Assembly (NCBI GenBank): GCA_015680685.1
Contig: MNCI01022555.1
Location: forward strand, 105,977-166,845
Direction: 5' to 3'
Length of the DNA stretch: 60,869 nt
Source: Gnetum montanum
Taxonomy: Eukaryota; Streptophyta; Gnetopsida; Gnetales; Gnetaceae
Shown: piece after piece, positions 23,546-36,195 of the stretch
Layout: each line of letters opens with the position of its first letter
How positions within the stretch are numbered: the stretch's first letter is position 1
Notes under the pieces: model-generated
The model's database searches: none
The model's input: only the letters and a program-made list of their open reading frames with translations
Told to the model about the DNA's origin: nothing
Position numbers and translations under genes: made by a program

Positions 23546-23712
23546 GTTATAAATTTGTGAGTTGGGATGATGTTATTTTTTTTATGTACATAGGAGGCAC
23601 TTGCATCAAATTGAGTACTCCAAAATTCATCTTTATCATCATATAATTCATTGGTTCTCTAATGAATTACCTTACTAGTTGTTATGTTATCATAGCCTCA
23701 TGAGAGAGACAT
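23546..23712 (-). pseudogene. gag N-terminus of N2, separated by N3
   Basis: The start at 23712 opens MSLS, as in N1, and the text continues through an HWRTNELYDDKDE-like segment to the insertion point. The first five bases (23546-23550) are the right target duplication. The primer site of N2 lies 115 bases upstream of this start. Confidence 0.75.
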
Positions 23713-23826
23713 TGTTGTGAATTTTTGTGTGACTTATTTGTAATTACTTTCTTTCTAAAAGGTATATCGTCAAGGCTTCATTACAATGATCTTGAATGAT
23801 GTAACTAATCTAAATAACTAGCACCA

Positions 23827-23844
23827 TCCCCAGCAACGGTGCTA
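23827..23844 (-). other. primer binding site of N2
   Basis: On the minus strand the site reads TAGCACCGTTGCTGGGGA, a decayed tRNA-Asp-complementary site one base inside the 5' LTR. Confidence 0.75.
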
Positions 23845-23845
23845 A

Positions 23846-24755
23846 TGATGAGTGGCAAGGTACCCCTACACTCAACCATACAAATACAAGTGTTCACACA
23901 CGATCCAATCGAACTCTGTAGATGGACTAGTTGTGGTATCTAGATAGTTACTCGTTGATCACAATTCGCTATCTTCCCACCTAGACTAGTATTTACTCTG
24001 TCATGTATGGTTTAGTCCAAAGTGAGGTGTATGATGTGGTTCTAAACTAGTGCTACTCCTAGAGGCAATGGAAAATAACTTTAATTAAGCTAAGAGGGAA
24101 AGGGAAAAGAGAGTCTAACCTAGCCTAAATGCTATGAGCATCTGTTCCTTAATCATCTGTACACATCTTGGACCTCATGTACTACCACTAGGATTACCAA
24201 GCACATGTCCTAGGTACGCTATTGGGATATCAAGTAGTCAGACTTAAATGCTCGTGATTAAGCCATGCTCATTCTACGTTTACTAACAGGGCTAGGAGAT
24301 TAGGGTAGAAAAATATTAATTAAAAAAGCAATAAATAACAATTAAAATTAAGTAAATGCTGCAATGATGAAGTAATCTCAATCTTTATTGCTAGTCATGT
24401 GTATGTCCAAGTATGTCACACTCGAATAAAGGTTCCATACAATTACAATCATCACACTGCAGGCATGCACTCGGGAAAAAGGGTTGATAGGAAAAATTGA
24501 CAAAAAGATCCTACTCTAATACTAACTTCCTATTACTTTCTTGTGTGTCACATTGTGTATTTATAGGCTCGCACAAGAACCACGATATCACATGTATTAT
24601 ATCACTTGTCAGGCTACGATATCACGTACCCAATATTGGGGGTCCAATATGTGGACTCATCAAATCTGATATCTTGTACCCAATATCAGGGGTTCGATAA
24701 CAAGGGTCCAATAATAGGGGTCCAATATCAGCACCTGGCAAACCATGATTCATCA
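23846..24755 (-). repeat. 5' LTR of N2
   Basis: This is a 910 bp LTR with minus-strand TATAAATA at 24558-24565 and GATATC/CAATAT repeats at 24585-24730. It borders the gag C-terminal remnant of H at 24756; ACTAG (24756-24760) would be the right target duplication of N2. Confidence 0.8.
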
Positions 24756-24970
24756 ACTAGCTAGACCCCTATGGATACTATCTTCAACAACCTATTTTTC
24801 CAAATGTTTCCACTTCCCATGCTTGAGCTCACTACTACTACCCTCTTGAATACCATCAACCCATAAAATATCCTATGGAATAATCATCCAATTCCTCTCA
24901 TCATCCATAACATCCTTAATCCTTTCTTACTTCTCTTTAACATATGTCACCACCAAAAATCTAGGAAGAA
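24756..24970 (+). pseudogene. gag C-terminal remnant of element H
   Basis: One frame reads PYGYYLQQPIFPNVS and then YYYPLEYHQP, closely like the P1 gag tail PYGYYVQQPISPCDS (from about 48570). This places H on both sides of the N1-J-N2 block and shows that about 1.2 kb of its gag is missing between 775 and 24756. Confidence 0.6.
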
Positions 24971-25800
24971 TCGGCCCCAAAACCTTAACAAAAGAATGCC
25001 ACTTACACTGTGAACATATAAGTGAATAATAATGTTAAGAGATCTCGGCTTAAGTCTTGGAAATGTCCTTTCTTCAAGATAGTTCTCATACATATGAATA
25101 AAACTAGCAGTGCTACTAGCTCATCAAGACTAGCATAAGGCCAATTTGGTGCAACCCTTTTCCTTACAAAAATAATGTCTCCTATTCCTACACAAAAGTT
25201 AATAATGATTATTACTCTAATAAAAAACATAAAAGATAAACCTATCTCTATGGATAGAGAAAAATCCATGCATTACTAATAGTAATAAAGGATGTAGTTA
25301 TGGGTTGAAAGTTCAAAGTGATAACATGAATCCTATACCAACGCATAACAAACTTGAGGAATAATTATGTATGAAAAATTATGTTTATTCAAAAGCTATT
25401 AAACCAAAAGATGCCTAGTGACTAGCAAATAAGAATACCAAATGGTTCAAAAAATGTATGAAAATGTCCAACCCACTTATTAGTTATAATCTAGAAAAAT
25501 GGACCACACACAGAACTTAGAGAAGGATATCTTACACTCTAACTATACATCAAAAGAAAATGTTAAACAAGAAGATCTAAGAACTAAAATAGAAAATCAA
25601 GAAGTAAACATATTTGGACCTTCTAAAAAGAGAACACCTTCTAGTCTAGCTAAATATACATCTTCAAATGATTGAAACCTGATTATCATAAATATTAAAT
25701 GTGCTAAAATATGAATCTTAGATCATTAAATATGATAAATAAAAAACTTATAGTGTGTAACCAAGGAAATGTGTGGTCCATTTTTTGAATGCTTGTCCAT
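24971..25800 (+). other. degraded stretch of H, no recognisable coding text
   Basis: By position this should hold pol, which takes about 3.7 kb in P1, but only about 0.8 kb is present. I see no protease, reverse transcriptase or integrase motif on either strand. Most of pol has been deleted. Confidence 0.4.
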
Positions 25801-26990
25801 GAGTTTAGTTATGGGGGAGATGCCACATCTTGAATTAAGAACTAATAAGTGCATTTTCATCATTTTTTAAAATATTTTATTATTTTCCAATTTCTTCAAA
25901 ATTTTTCTATCCTTAATATGTTTTTCATTTCCTATTTTTTTTTCTTTATAATTTTCTCTTTTCTTAAAATATTTCCTTTATGTTTTATGGATGTCTACTA
26001 TGATTTTGTTAATAATGATGTTGCCAATCATGTTGCAAAAGTTAACACAATATGTTGCAAAAGTTAACACAATATGTTGGATAAATAATTTTGTAAAGTA
26101 GTGAGACAACATCATTCATCCCTCCAGCTCTATAAATAAGAGGTCCTTATGATGAAAGAAATATGATTCTTCTCATATGAAACTAGAAGAATTAACTAAT
26201 GATCATTTTTCCTTGAAGAAAGAGGGGAAAGACCAAGTAGGAATGGAAAAGGATGTGACCTTAACGAAATTTGTGAGATTCTCTTTTTGACTTCCTTCTT
26301 TAGGCTTATAAGTCCTCACAGAATGTATCACTTCTTCTATAGATCATAAAAGGAAGTATGCCTTTGTAATATGTGATTTCCATTCAAGAAAAAAAAAAGA
26401 ATGAAAGAAAGGGGAATAAACACATCTCTTTGAAGATCTCTTAGAACGCAAGTGCTAGTTATAGGGATAAAAGGACATGTTACCCATGTCTAAAGGTACA
26501 CCTCTAACTAAGGCCTGAATTTCTTTCTCAATAATTTCTAAACCGATTTCCTTCTTCTATTTTCTTCTTTTTTGAAGTAATGCTTATTCTCTATGGTTGT
26601 TGTGGACTCATGATGATAGGCAAGAAGCTGCACATTAATGAGAGGCCACTATTAATGGTATGCACTTTGTTTGAAACTTGGATGGATAGGTATGATGGTC
26701 ATCTTAATCAAAAATGTCATAAGAACCTATTATAGACATGGTTAGGTACTTCACATCCTAATCTTTTCAATCCCTTCTTATCCCATTATTTACCTCACTA
26801 CTACATGAAATTATGTACCTAATGGCTTTGTATAGTATAGTGTAGGATCCCAATCAAGGTGGTTTTGTGTTGTTTAAAATAAGGCATGATTCACATTTAA
26901 CTTCTAAGATGGCCATTGATATCTATAGGAGTGGTTATGTAATGGCATTATAACAAAAACTTCCTTTTGCAAGGACCCACTTACATGACT
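25801..26990 (+). other. pol 3' end and non-coding block of H
   Basis: At 25810 the text agtttagttatgggggagat matches the end of the P1 integrase reading (52441 onward, cagtcatgggggagat). Motif 1 follows at about 26222-26300, an A-rich tract at 26388-26402, motif 2 at 26484-26520 (gacatgttacccatgtctaa), and motif 3 at 26941-26990 (ggcattata, aggacccactt). The two hairpins of motif 3 are not preserved here. Confidence 0.5.
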
Positions 26991-27557
26991 TTTGTTGATT
27001 ATGGCTCTAAACCAAACCTCACATCTTTAAGAACATTATAGAAAACTTCTATAAATTTATGCAAGATTTTGCAGCTACTTCTCATCAATTTTGATTATCT
27101 TTAATGATTTTATATTGAAATTTCCTCTAAATTTAAACTTTTTTTATCATTTTTGAACAACATGTTTTTCAATATTCTAATTCCTTTATAATATCTTGCA
27201 AATCAAGCCTTTGATTTTAATTTTAATAAAACTTGTGAATTTCCAAAGTTGAGCTCATTTATCATGGAGGCTAAGGATTTAATTTCTAAAATTTTTCTAA
27301 CACCCCATTTTTAAACATTATGGTAACTAATAGTAAAGAGAATCAAAATAACTTAAACAAATTGATGATTATAGTTACCTTAGAGCCTTGGAAAACATTA
27401 TTATAAAATTACCTTGAGCCTAAATGCTAAACTTTTTTCAAATTTTATGATAACTAAGGATTCAAAAATTTTTAATCATTAAGCAAAAATTATCAAAACT
27501 AATGTTGATTATTTGATAATTTTAAATGATGCCAAATAGAATAATTAAGATTGAAGA

Positions 27558-27810
27558 TCATTTGCAGGGAAAGGAAAAGAGGTCAAGAGGAGGACAAAGC
27601 AGGATATCCCCATGGAAAAATAGCATATACAAAAATAAAAGCTCAAATATTACATGATTACTAGATCCATGGGATGATAAGGAGAAATTTTAGTCCATCG
27701 TTCAAAAAAATGAAAAATAGTTCTACATAAAAAGAGAAGCATCAACATAACAATTAAGGTTGGAAAATCTACCACCACTAGCAACAACAAGAAGATTCAT
27801 CTTCGATGTA
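27558..27810 (+). pseudogene. possible shortened ORF2 remnant of H
   Basis: The text after catttgcag at 27566 (ggaaaggaaaagaggtcaag) resembles the ORF2 start of N4 after gattgcag. About 230 bases later LPPLATT resembles the ORF2 tail (PPPPGTT). If correct, H also carries only head and tail. No uninterrupted frame exists. Confidence 0.3.
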
Positions 27811-28007
27811 TTTTAAAGATCTCTATAATTTTGTAAACTTTGTTGTCTGTCTAGTATTTTTATCATTTTTTAATACATCCACTAGAATAAAATTTTGTAT
27901 TATGACATTCCAATTTTGTAAGGGTAATCAATCTAGTCTTAGTCACCCTACAATGTTTATAATAGAACTTCATCCATTTATATATAACTTGAGGATGAGT
28001 TTGGATA

Positions 28008-29046
28008 TGATATGTCAGGTAGGTATGGATATGATAAAGAATCATTTTGTCAAGTATATTAGTCAACAAAGATATTTTAGATGATATATTGTAGATGCTA
28101 CATCATAGATGCTACATCACATGTGCATCAATCCATCCCCATCGATGCATCTTTGTTGGCTACTACATCATGATTACTATCTCACATTTGCTACATTGTA
28201 AATGCTATATCACATCTGCTATAAATTATCTATATCAATGCATCCCTATCAACATAGCCAAATAAGTTAACACATCTCCATCAACGTAGTGTCTATATTT
28301 GCCTATAAATATCTGAGCACCCGTCAGGTATTTAGCATCATTTAGTTAATAATGTAGCCAAAATTTTGTAATCTTAGCAAATAATCAATAAATGTCTATA
28401 GCATGGATTTGAATCAATTGTATGGCATTTTATTCAAGTGGCATTGTACCTGGTTACATTCCATGAATGATAATAAGATTGAGATTGATTCATATTCATT
28501 ATAACACTTTGACTTAGAATAGGTTTTATTTCAATGAAATTTAATTTCTATGTACTTAGTCAATATTTACATTTGTATTCACATTAATCAATCATCAAAA
28601 TAAGTACAATCATTTTCGAATGTAAACACAGATTTACTTAGTAAGCCTAGCAATGTTATTACTTGGTTCATACAATAGTATAACACTTGGTAATTTCATC
28701 AATATGTACATGAGTTTAGAATGTGTATGGCAAGATGGAGATAGAAAATCATCAGCCTTAGGATATTTTAAGATTTAATTTTATCATTAATTAGATTAAG
28801 TAATTAAATTCTATATTATTGATTAGTTTACCTCAAGGCCCCAACAACATCAATAATTAGATGCCTCACTTTGTACTAAGCCATACATGATAAAGCTATC
28901 ACTAGTCCAAGTGGGAAACAAGCAACCTATGATTAATTCTTAATGATCCAGATATCACACTAATTCCATCCATGGAATTTGACTAGATCATGTGTACACA
29001 CTTGTGATTTATATGGTTCAATGTATGGAATACCCACTGCTCATCA
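28008..29046 (+). repeat. 3' LTR of element H
   Basis: The segment is preceded by aacttgaggatgagttt, the block that precedes the polypurine tract in P1 and N4, although the purine tract itself has decayed. It runs from TGATATGTCA to CTGCTCATCA, 1,039 bp, with TATAAATA at 28304-28311 and a U3 made of loose repeats around GCTACATCA and CAATGCATCCC. Its last 57 bases match the 5' LTR tail at 148-204. Confidence 0.65.
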
Positions 29047-29306
29047 ATGATGATGATGATGATGATTTATAAAATAAATAAAAATTATAAAATATATAAT
29101 TATAAATATCTTCTTAATTTATGACCATGGAAACATGAGTTGTCATTGTATGATATGTATTATAATACCTTTTATATTTATTAAACACACAACATATAGG
29201 AATGTTCTTGACAATCTACTCAATATCATCTTTAAAGCTTATGATTGGATTGCACTACATTTTGTATTATATAATCTCATTGGTCATACTAGTTAGACCT
29301 TTATCA
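29047..29306 (+). repeat. 3' part of the 5' LTR of element E
   Basis: From about 29064 it matches 35668-35919 (ttataaaataaataaaaatt, then ttatgaccatgg against cctgaccatgg, then the final TATCA). A tRNA-Asp-like primer site follows. The front of this LTR is missing because H is inserted in it. The first bases are an ATG microsatellite (29047-29064). Confidence 0.55.
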
Positions 29307-29307
29307 T

Positions 29308-29325
29308 TGGCACCATTACTAGGAA
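29308..29325 (+). other. primer binding site of element E
   Basis: TGGCACCATTACTAGGAA is a decayed tRNA-Asp-complementary site; the changes are mostly G-to-A or C-to-T at former CpG sites. Confidence 0.5.
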
Positions 29326-30010
29326 AGGCATTGGGGAATTATCTTAAAATACTAATATGTTCACAAATTTTTTTTATTATAAATTTTGTAGAAAATAAAG
29401 GACCAAAGCAATCATGGTTGAATTAAGCAATGAAAATCGATTAAAGTAATATTATCAATTACCCCAAATTACTTTCAAAAATATTATGAATGAAGTGGCA
29501 TCTTCTATTGTGATAAAATTGCATTAACACAAACTTAGTAATATTGCAAAGAAACCAGAAGGCTACTCCTAACACCTTTAGGGAGGCTTTGTAAAATCAA
29601 GGCTTTATCAAGAACTTGATAGATTACAAAATATTTTCATTCCAATAATCAAAATATGATATTAATGAAAAGTAAAAGATTCATGATATGACCATGAAAC
29701 AAGAGTACAAGCACATACATGTTGGAAAGTAGACATCACCTTCTTCTAGATACTTCCATTGCTACATCATAAATGATTCTAGGGGAAGAAGTTTCATGCA
29801 TCTTTGTTTGTAAGACCTAAGCAACACTTGTCATGATTTGAAGTGGTTCATCATTTTACTTTTAACTTACCTTCATTTGAATAAATGTGTTTATGGCTTG
29901 GATGAGCCATTATTTTTGTGGGCCTACTAGGGTCAAATTCATAAAGAAATTTGCATCTTAACTAAAATCATTAAGGAGAGTAGAATAAAAAAAAGGTTGA
30001 TAGGGTTGAC

Positions 30011-30790
30011 ATTCCTACATTTAATGGGTAGTCAAATGATGAACCATAGCTTCATATTCAAACATTTATCATTGCTTGTGAGCTACAAGGATTGAAAAGT
30101 GAGTGGCTGAAACTTTGTCTTTTTTCCTATACACTCACTAATTATGATAAAATATGGTATTAAGCTCTTCCACCTAATTCCATCTTCTCTTGGGTAAATA
30201 TGTTAAAAGATTTTAGTATCATATTTCAATCTTATGCTTGAGTTGCAAACCTTTAAAATAAGATAGTAGAATAGAAAAATAATCCTAATGAATCATTGGA
30301 TGTAGTCATAAAATGGTATAATTATATTCTTAACTAGTGGCTAAATCATGGATTCAATAGAGGCAATCAATTAATGCACCTAGTAGAAGAAATTTAGCTA
30401 CAAACTCATGAAATTATGGATATATATGTCATGGATAATATCTACCAAAAGTGAGTGACTTAAATTATAGCTTTGTTAGATTTTGTGGCTCAAATATAAG
30501 GTGAATAAAATAAGCATGCTAATTTAGAAAAAGTCAAATTAAATCCCTAATATCAAAAGAACATAAAGAATGTTGAATATAAGATTCAACATTTTGATGT
30601 TGTTGAATCCCTTATTCAAGAAAGCATAAAAACCAAAAAGACTTTAAAAGATCTTGGTGATGTTGTTGACAAGTTTTGGGATCTATTAAATAAAAATATT
30701 ATTTCAAGTTTTAAGGATTTGGAAAAAATTTATTGAAGCAACTGTGAAGGTAGTTACACCACAAGGCTTGAGTTGTTAAATTGAAACAAA
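30011..30790 (+). pseudogene. gag remnant of element E
   Basis: One frame gives IPTFNG, then LHIQTFIIACELQGLKSEWL, SYTLTNYDKIWY, ALPPNSIFSW and MLKDF, the layout of the retrotransposon gag core. It continues with WLNHGFNRGNQLMHLVEEI. Stops interrupt it about every 20-40 codons. Its wording differs from the gag of N1-N4 and P1, so E is another lineage or much older. Confidence 0.6.
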
Positions 30791-33700
30791 GAATAAAAGG
30801 CTTTACCAAGATAAAATTCTTTATCCTTGTTCATTTTTTTAGCTACAACTTCAAAAAGGGATGAAATCTAATCCTTAAATCTTGGCACCATGGAACCTAA
30901 TCCTTGAATCTTTATCCTTGTGGTTCATTTTTTAGCCACAATTTTAATGAGGAATGGAATCTAATTCTTTGTACATCATAATAATATTTCTCATGTCATC
31001 CTGCTTCCTACCATAAAACTTAGTAAGTAATGAACTAAATACCTCATGCTATGCCCCCTCAATATTAAACATATCCATCACATCTTAGTAGTTGCAAGTT
31101 CAACAATATTCATCATGGTGCTCTATGCTATTACAAGAGGAAATTTTAAATAAGCCATTTTGAGGACAAGTCTAGTTCCTTAATGCAAGATACCATCCTC
31201 ATTTTCCATCATCATACACTATTGGGTAGTGTCACAATAATTATATTCCTTCCCTAAAAAGGAATTTATTGCCTCATAGATGAAATTATTTTCATAAGAG
31301 AAAGAAGAATACAATGGTGAATGAGAATTCATGATCATCCCCTTCTTTACCATCATCTTCAAAGAAATAGGGCCAAGAGGATTTTACCTCTAAAGAAAAA
31401 GTTCAATGCTTGGGGTAGTACAAAGTATCTCATTCACATCCTTAGTCATTTGGTAATGTTGATAAAAAAGAAGATTATCAAGTATCAATCTTAAACTCAA
31501 TCATGATTAGAGAGGCCTCCACATAATGGCTTTGGTGGTATAATACAACTTATTTATTTGGTGTGTATATTTTTGAATCCAATGATGTATCATTCTCTAA
31601 TTTTCTTATTTTCTAAATTTGTTATGATTTTTTGGGCATGTTTTTAAGCATATAGATTTATCAATTTTGATTTGTTACTTCTTTAGTGTAATTTTAGGAT
31701 GTATCAATGTTTGATATTAACAATTAATAAATTTTTTCATATTCTTTTAAGTTTATTTTATGTAAACTTGGAAAATCAATTAATGTGCTTTATGAATGCT
31801 TGCCCAATAAGATAACAATGAATGGATGAGTTATAGATATGATGATGATGTGAGAGTGTTAAAAAATTCCAAAGTGGAGCCTTGATCAATGGAACTCTTG
31901 CTCAATGAAATTCATCCACCCATTCTTTCTCTAGCCATTACTAGTGGACTAGGTTCAAATTCAACAAGGAGCTAGGACTTGCATCATGAAATGTTATAGC
32001 TACTACTACTAGAATCATGGATAGATGATGGATCCACACCTTAGGGTATGAGCTTCAAAATCATGAAAGAGTGGTTGATCACTAGTAAGAAAAGGATTTT
32101 TAATTAAGGATTTTTTTATCACTAGATGGATCTAATTTGTATGATTGGACTATGGTGCACATGCTTTCTATAGTTGATCAAGTTGGTTAAAAGAGATTTT
32201 TGATCTTATGGACCTCTATTTGTGATTCAATTAGGGATGAATTCTCATGATCATTTAAGTTGAATACTCTAGGTAGTAAATTGGCACTTTAATCATTTAC
32301 ATAGTTCTCATGCACCATTTAGTAAATCATCTTTCCATGAAAAAAAAAAAGAATAAAATTGAAAAAATAAAGGATGAAAAATAAATAAAAAATAAAATGA
32401 AATGAATAAAAAAGAAAAGAGGAGAAAAATAGAATAAAATAAAGAGAAAAAGGTAATGAAAAGATCAATATGATTTCAAGCTCTTTGATCCACATAAACT
32501 AGTATCTCTACCATCTTGAATCAATCCTATAATTACTCAACCAACATCAAAATAGAGAGTTGAACTAATGTCCATGCTTATCTCATGTTCAACCTATTGC
32601 CTAGATCACTTAACTTTTAGATGTATTAGTCTAAGATAATCTCTTGCCTAATCCTTAACCATGGCCATGAATGCCGAGAAGTTTTTCTCTTAATAAACTT
32701 TGATAATTTTAAATGTTGCTAATACTTAATTCCTAAATCCATTTATTCCTAGGGGTCAAGATCATAATCCTTGACTTCAATCATGATCATATATAAGTCA
32801 TGATAATCGAATTATTTGATCATAACATTATAATCATAGTTATCACAACTAGAAGGATTGATAAGAGGTTTTTGATAAAGTAAAATTAGGGAATCTACTA
32901 AGCATAACTGCAAGGATGCAGAAAACCCAAACCAAAATATTAACTTTACATGATTTTTGGCATGTTACCTTGGTTCAATTCCACCAATGGCTAGACCACA
33001 AAATAATAAGGGCTAGATGATACTAGCAGTAGTAGGTATAACCTTGTGCTTAGAAGGGGAACTTAAGAGGTCTATCCCTACTATGAGAATGAATAGTCGT
33101 AAAGGGACATGGTAGTGGATCTTTCATGGAATGTAGGATGTGCTTACATGTTCTCATGAAATATTTGAATGATTGTCTAGGAATTTGGTAATACTACACT
33201 CTTACCTTCTCTCTCTTGTCCATCATTCATTCTTCATCTTTTTTATTTCATTCTTATTTGTTATTGTATATAGTAGAAAGTTGATCGAAAACGTAGAGGA
33301 TGAGATTTTGCTATCCAAGAATATATATTTTTATTTGATGCTAATATCTAAGTCATTGTTGGGAGTTCAAATGTATTTATCAATGAGTTTCTCAAGGGGA
33401 ATAAAGATAGATGTTGGCTATGGAAAGGACGCACTTGTGAATCCTTAGTAGCTAGACATTATAAGAGAGTGAGCTCAAGCTTATCTTTCAAACATGATGA
33501 TGATCACATAACATAAATCACTCAATTGGTCTTTCACTTGCATGATTATCAACTTTACGAGCTTCAAGGCTTGATTATAACAAACTATTCTCACTATACC
33601 TCACTTATGCCTATTTTCTTGAACTTATAGTATGTTATTTATTTATAATTTCTATAACCTCTCTTTCCTACTCTTATATTCATAGGAGTAAGTAGATTCA

Positions 33701-34911
33701 ACATTATGATTTACATTTCATAAGTTTGGATGTCACCCAAGGTAAGTTTTGTGTCTCATGCCAGATTATTCTTCTAATTCTTCCCATTGACATTTGTCAT
33801 GTGGGTTAAGCTAGCTGTCATATAACATAGTCATGGAGGTGAGGCACCAATTCAAGTATTTACTTTTTAATTTTGATGATGATTTAAATTATTTTCACCT
33901 TATTTTTACTTACTCATGCATGCCTTGATTCCATAGTTATGATTATGTTTCTCTCATGGCCTTGAGGATTATACTTATTATTGTTCCTATAACCATTTTT
34001 AGCAATGATAGATTAATGCAATAGGAATCTCACTTAATTTTTAGCATTTTCATAGCTTATCATGCTTAAGTAAGTGCACTTGGGATTCTTTAGACCTACA
34101 TGGAAGGAGATTGAGGAATCTTAGTCCTTGGTACATGGTCCTATAAGCAAGACACTAGTCTTGATAGAAGAGAAAAAATAATATTAATTACCAAATTCAA
34201 CACTTGTTCTTAGAAGACCTTCATTGAGAGAGAGATCCAAAGGAAGATAGTCACACTCTTGATCTTTGAGTTATGCATGTACCCAGCTATATCTCCCAAA
34301 TGAGAGCTAGAGGAGTTAACATAAGATAATTTGAAGATGGATGATGTGGAAGAAGATGTAGATGCAAACGATGTGCAAATGAGATCCATCCACAAGGCTA
34401 GGGTGATGGACCTTGAGGCATAGCAGTAGAGATTTCACATGTTTGTATCCTATACTTCTAGCTACTTCTCATATCATAACGGTACATTAGGAGGATTTTA
34501 TCTTGAGACACCATTCCCTTGTATTTCTTCATGAGGTAACTTGTATTGTAACATAGTTATGATATAGTACCTATTTTGGTATCTTAAGTTTTAGAGCTAT
34601 GGAACTAGATTTACTTATTAATGAGGAAATTGTAAGATATCCAGTGGTATTTTATATGCCTATTATAAGTCCTAGACTCACAAAGTATTCCAAAAACTCT
34701 ATGTTTATAGTCCTACTATGTTTGATTATGGTTGGTGTCTTCTAGGTATGTTTCATTATCTATTGTATTATACTTTTTAATTTTATACATGTTTGAAGCT
34801 TCTTACGACATTTTTTACCTCATTTGGGTGTTCTAAGGTCCTTTTGACATGTCCCTTTGGATTCTAAGATTCATTTGAAATTAAGCTTGGTTTCCTAGTA
34901 TGGGGATCCAT
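30791..34911 (+). other. rest of element E, no recognisable coding text
   Basis: This is AT-rich sequence with short random reading frames. An A-rich tract at 32338-32460 may correspond to the A-rich tract in the non-coding block of other elements. I could not find reverse transcriptase, RNase H or integrase motifs. Position suggests a decayed or deleted pol. Confidence 0.35.
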
Positions 34912-35919
34912 TGACTACCCTACATCAATGCATTCTCTTCAACATACAGATGTCAATGCACACCCTTCACTATAAGGGCATTAATGCATCCCCTTTAGCA
35001 CATCCCTATTTATCCAAGTTTGTGTCCAAGTGCTAGAACTATAAGCTAATTGCCAAGGGTTGCATTGATAGACCTCCATTGATTCCCAGACATTGACAAC
35101 CCTCCACTATTATATTTTAAAAACTATAAATACTTGGGATGAGCTATCATACATTTTTTTAGTCAAATTTACATTTTCTTAAGCTTTTGTCATCTAGTTT
35201 GTTTGAAGAGCTTTTCCTCACTTAGGTACATTGATTTTATTTTTACTTTGCATGTGTGTTTTGAGTCATAGCTTTTGCAAGTATGAATAGACTTTATCAA
35301 AGTGCTACCTTGCTTATGGAGCCTAGACCTATTTGGTTGATGCAAAGTCTAGAATTTACATAGTGAATTAAGCTTATGTTTTTTCACTTACTCTATACCC
35401 TTTATGTCTTGAATACTAAAGCACTAAAAATATTTACATTATTTTCATTTCATTTCTATTACATTAATTTGCAATGATTCATTCTTATCTAAGGAGGTTA
35501 GAACTATATGACATGGTGTTAGGTCATCAAGATTGTGACTAGGAGCTATTTATTACTTTTTTTGTGTGGTGTTGCACCTGTTCTATAAGGGATTTTGATA
35601 CATGTACATGATTGTAAGAATTGCACATATCCCATGAGGGATTATGATGCTTGTGGATTATTTATTTTTATATTTATAAAATAAATAAAAATTATGAAAT
35701 ATAAAATTATAAATATATTCTCAATTCCTGACCATGGTAAAATGGGTTTCTGTTATATAATATCTATTATAATACCTTATATATATATATATATTAAACA
35801 TAATGACATATATGAGTGTTCTTTGCATTTCACTCTATTTTCTTTAAAGGTTATGACTAGACCACATCGCATTCCATATGATATAATTTCATTAATCATG
35901 ACAAACACAACTCCTATCA
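34912..35919 (+). repeat. probable 3' LTR of element E
   Basis: The segment is preceded by the purine-rich agtatggggatcca. It runs from TGACTACCC to CTCCTATCA, about 1,008 bp. A TATAAATA lies at 35125-35132, after a U3 with CAATGCA repeats like those of the H LTR. Its last 250 bp match 29064-29306. The left boundary is inferred. Confidence 0.45.
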
Positions 35920-35975
35920 CTACCCCTTATGCATGATTATTAAATTACCTTATTCCTTTAGCCAAACCCATAATA

Positions 35976-36195
35976 TGACATCCCATTCTCAGATATCGTG
36001 GCAATGTCAAATATACATTACATTTGACATTACACATAAAGAAGATAACGTGGAAAACATCATATATACATAAAATTCTACATTATGCTTAGCTAAAATA
36101 ATAGGAAAAATGCACAAGGAAAAAGAAAAAAATTATTTATTAATGTAAAATAATGTAGATGAGCCATGCTTTGAGGATTTCTTAGGGTTATCTTC
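35976..36195 (+). repeat. X1, left part (repeat split by N4)
   Basis: The segment starts TGACATCCCATTC and matches 56207-56362. The shared text includes a stretch acatttga.. tta..cataaagaa, tttattaatgt, ataatgta, and ggttatcttc at the break. The unit continues at 44903 after N4. Confidence 0.7.
36191..36195. repeat. target-site duplication TCTTC of N4, left copy
   Basis: TCTTC directly precedes the 5' LTR of N4 and recurs directly after its 3' LTR at 44903-44907. The unsplit relative X2 has one copy (ggttatcttcctttgac, near 56367). Confidence 0.88.

Larger units (their letters stand above)
13259..24755 (-). mobile_element. N2: non-autonomous gypsy-type element split by N3
   Basis: In element order: 5' LTR 24755-23846, primer site, gag start 23712-23546, then N3 (23545-17640), gag continuation 17639-15778, non-coding block, shortened ORF2, polypurine tract, and a 3' LTR fragment 13744-13259. 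Removing N3 and one GTTAT copy restores a continuous gag. The U3 ends of its two LTRs match in their specific wording (caccTGGCAAACCATGATTC against cacctagcaaacc), which shows they belong together. The left end has lost about 425 bp of LTR. Confidence 0.75.

Noticed and set aside
17640-24755. N2 and N3 as a tandem LTR-internal-LTR-internal array made by unequal recombination
   Set aside because: The GTTAT duplication and the continuous N2 gag after removing N3 show a simple nested insertion instead.
25003-25269. 88-codon minus-strand ORF as a host gene
   Set aside because: It is hydrophobic and AT-driven and lies within the decayed middle of element H, with no motif or neighbour in support.
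29047-29306. The repeat shared with 35668-35919 as a MITE or small transposon
   Set aside because: I saw no terminal inverted repeats. Position before a primer site in one copy and at the end of an LTR-like region in the other is better explained by the two LTR ends of element E.
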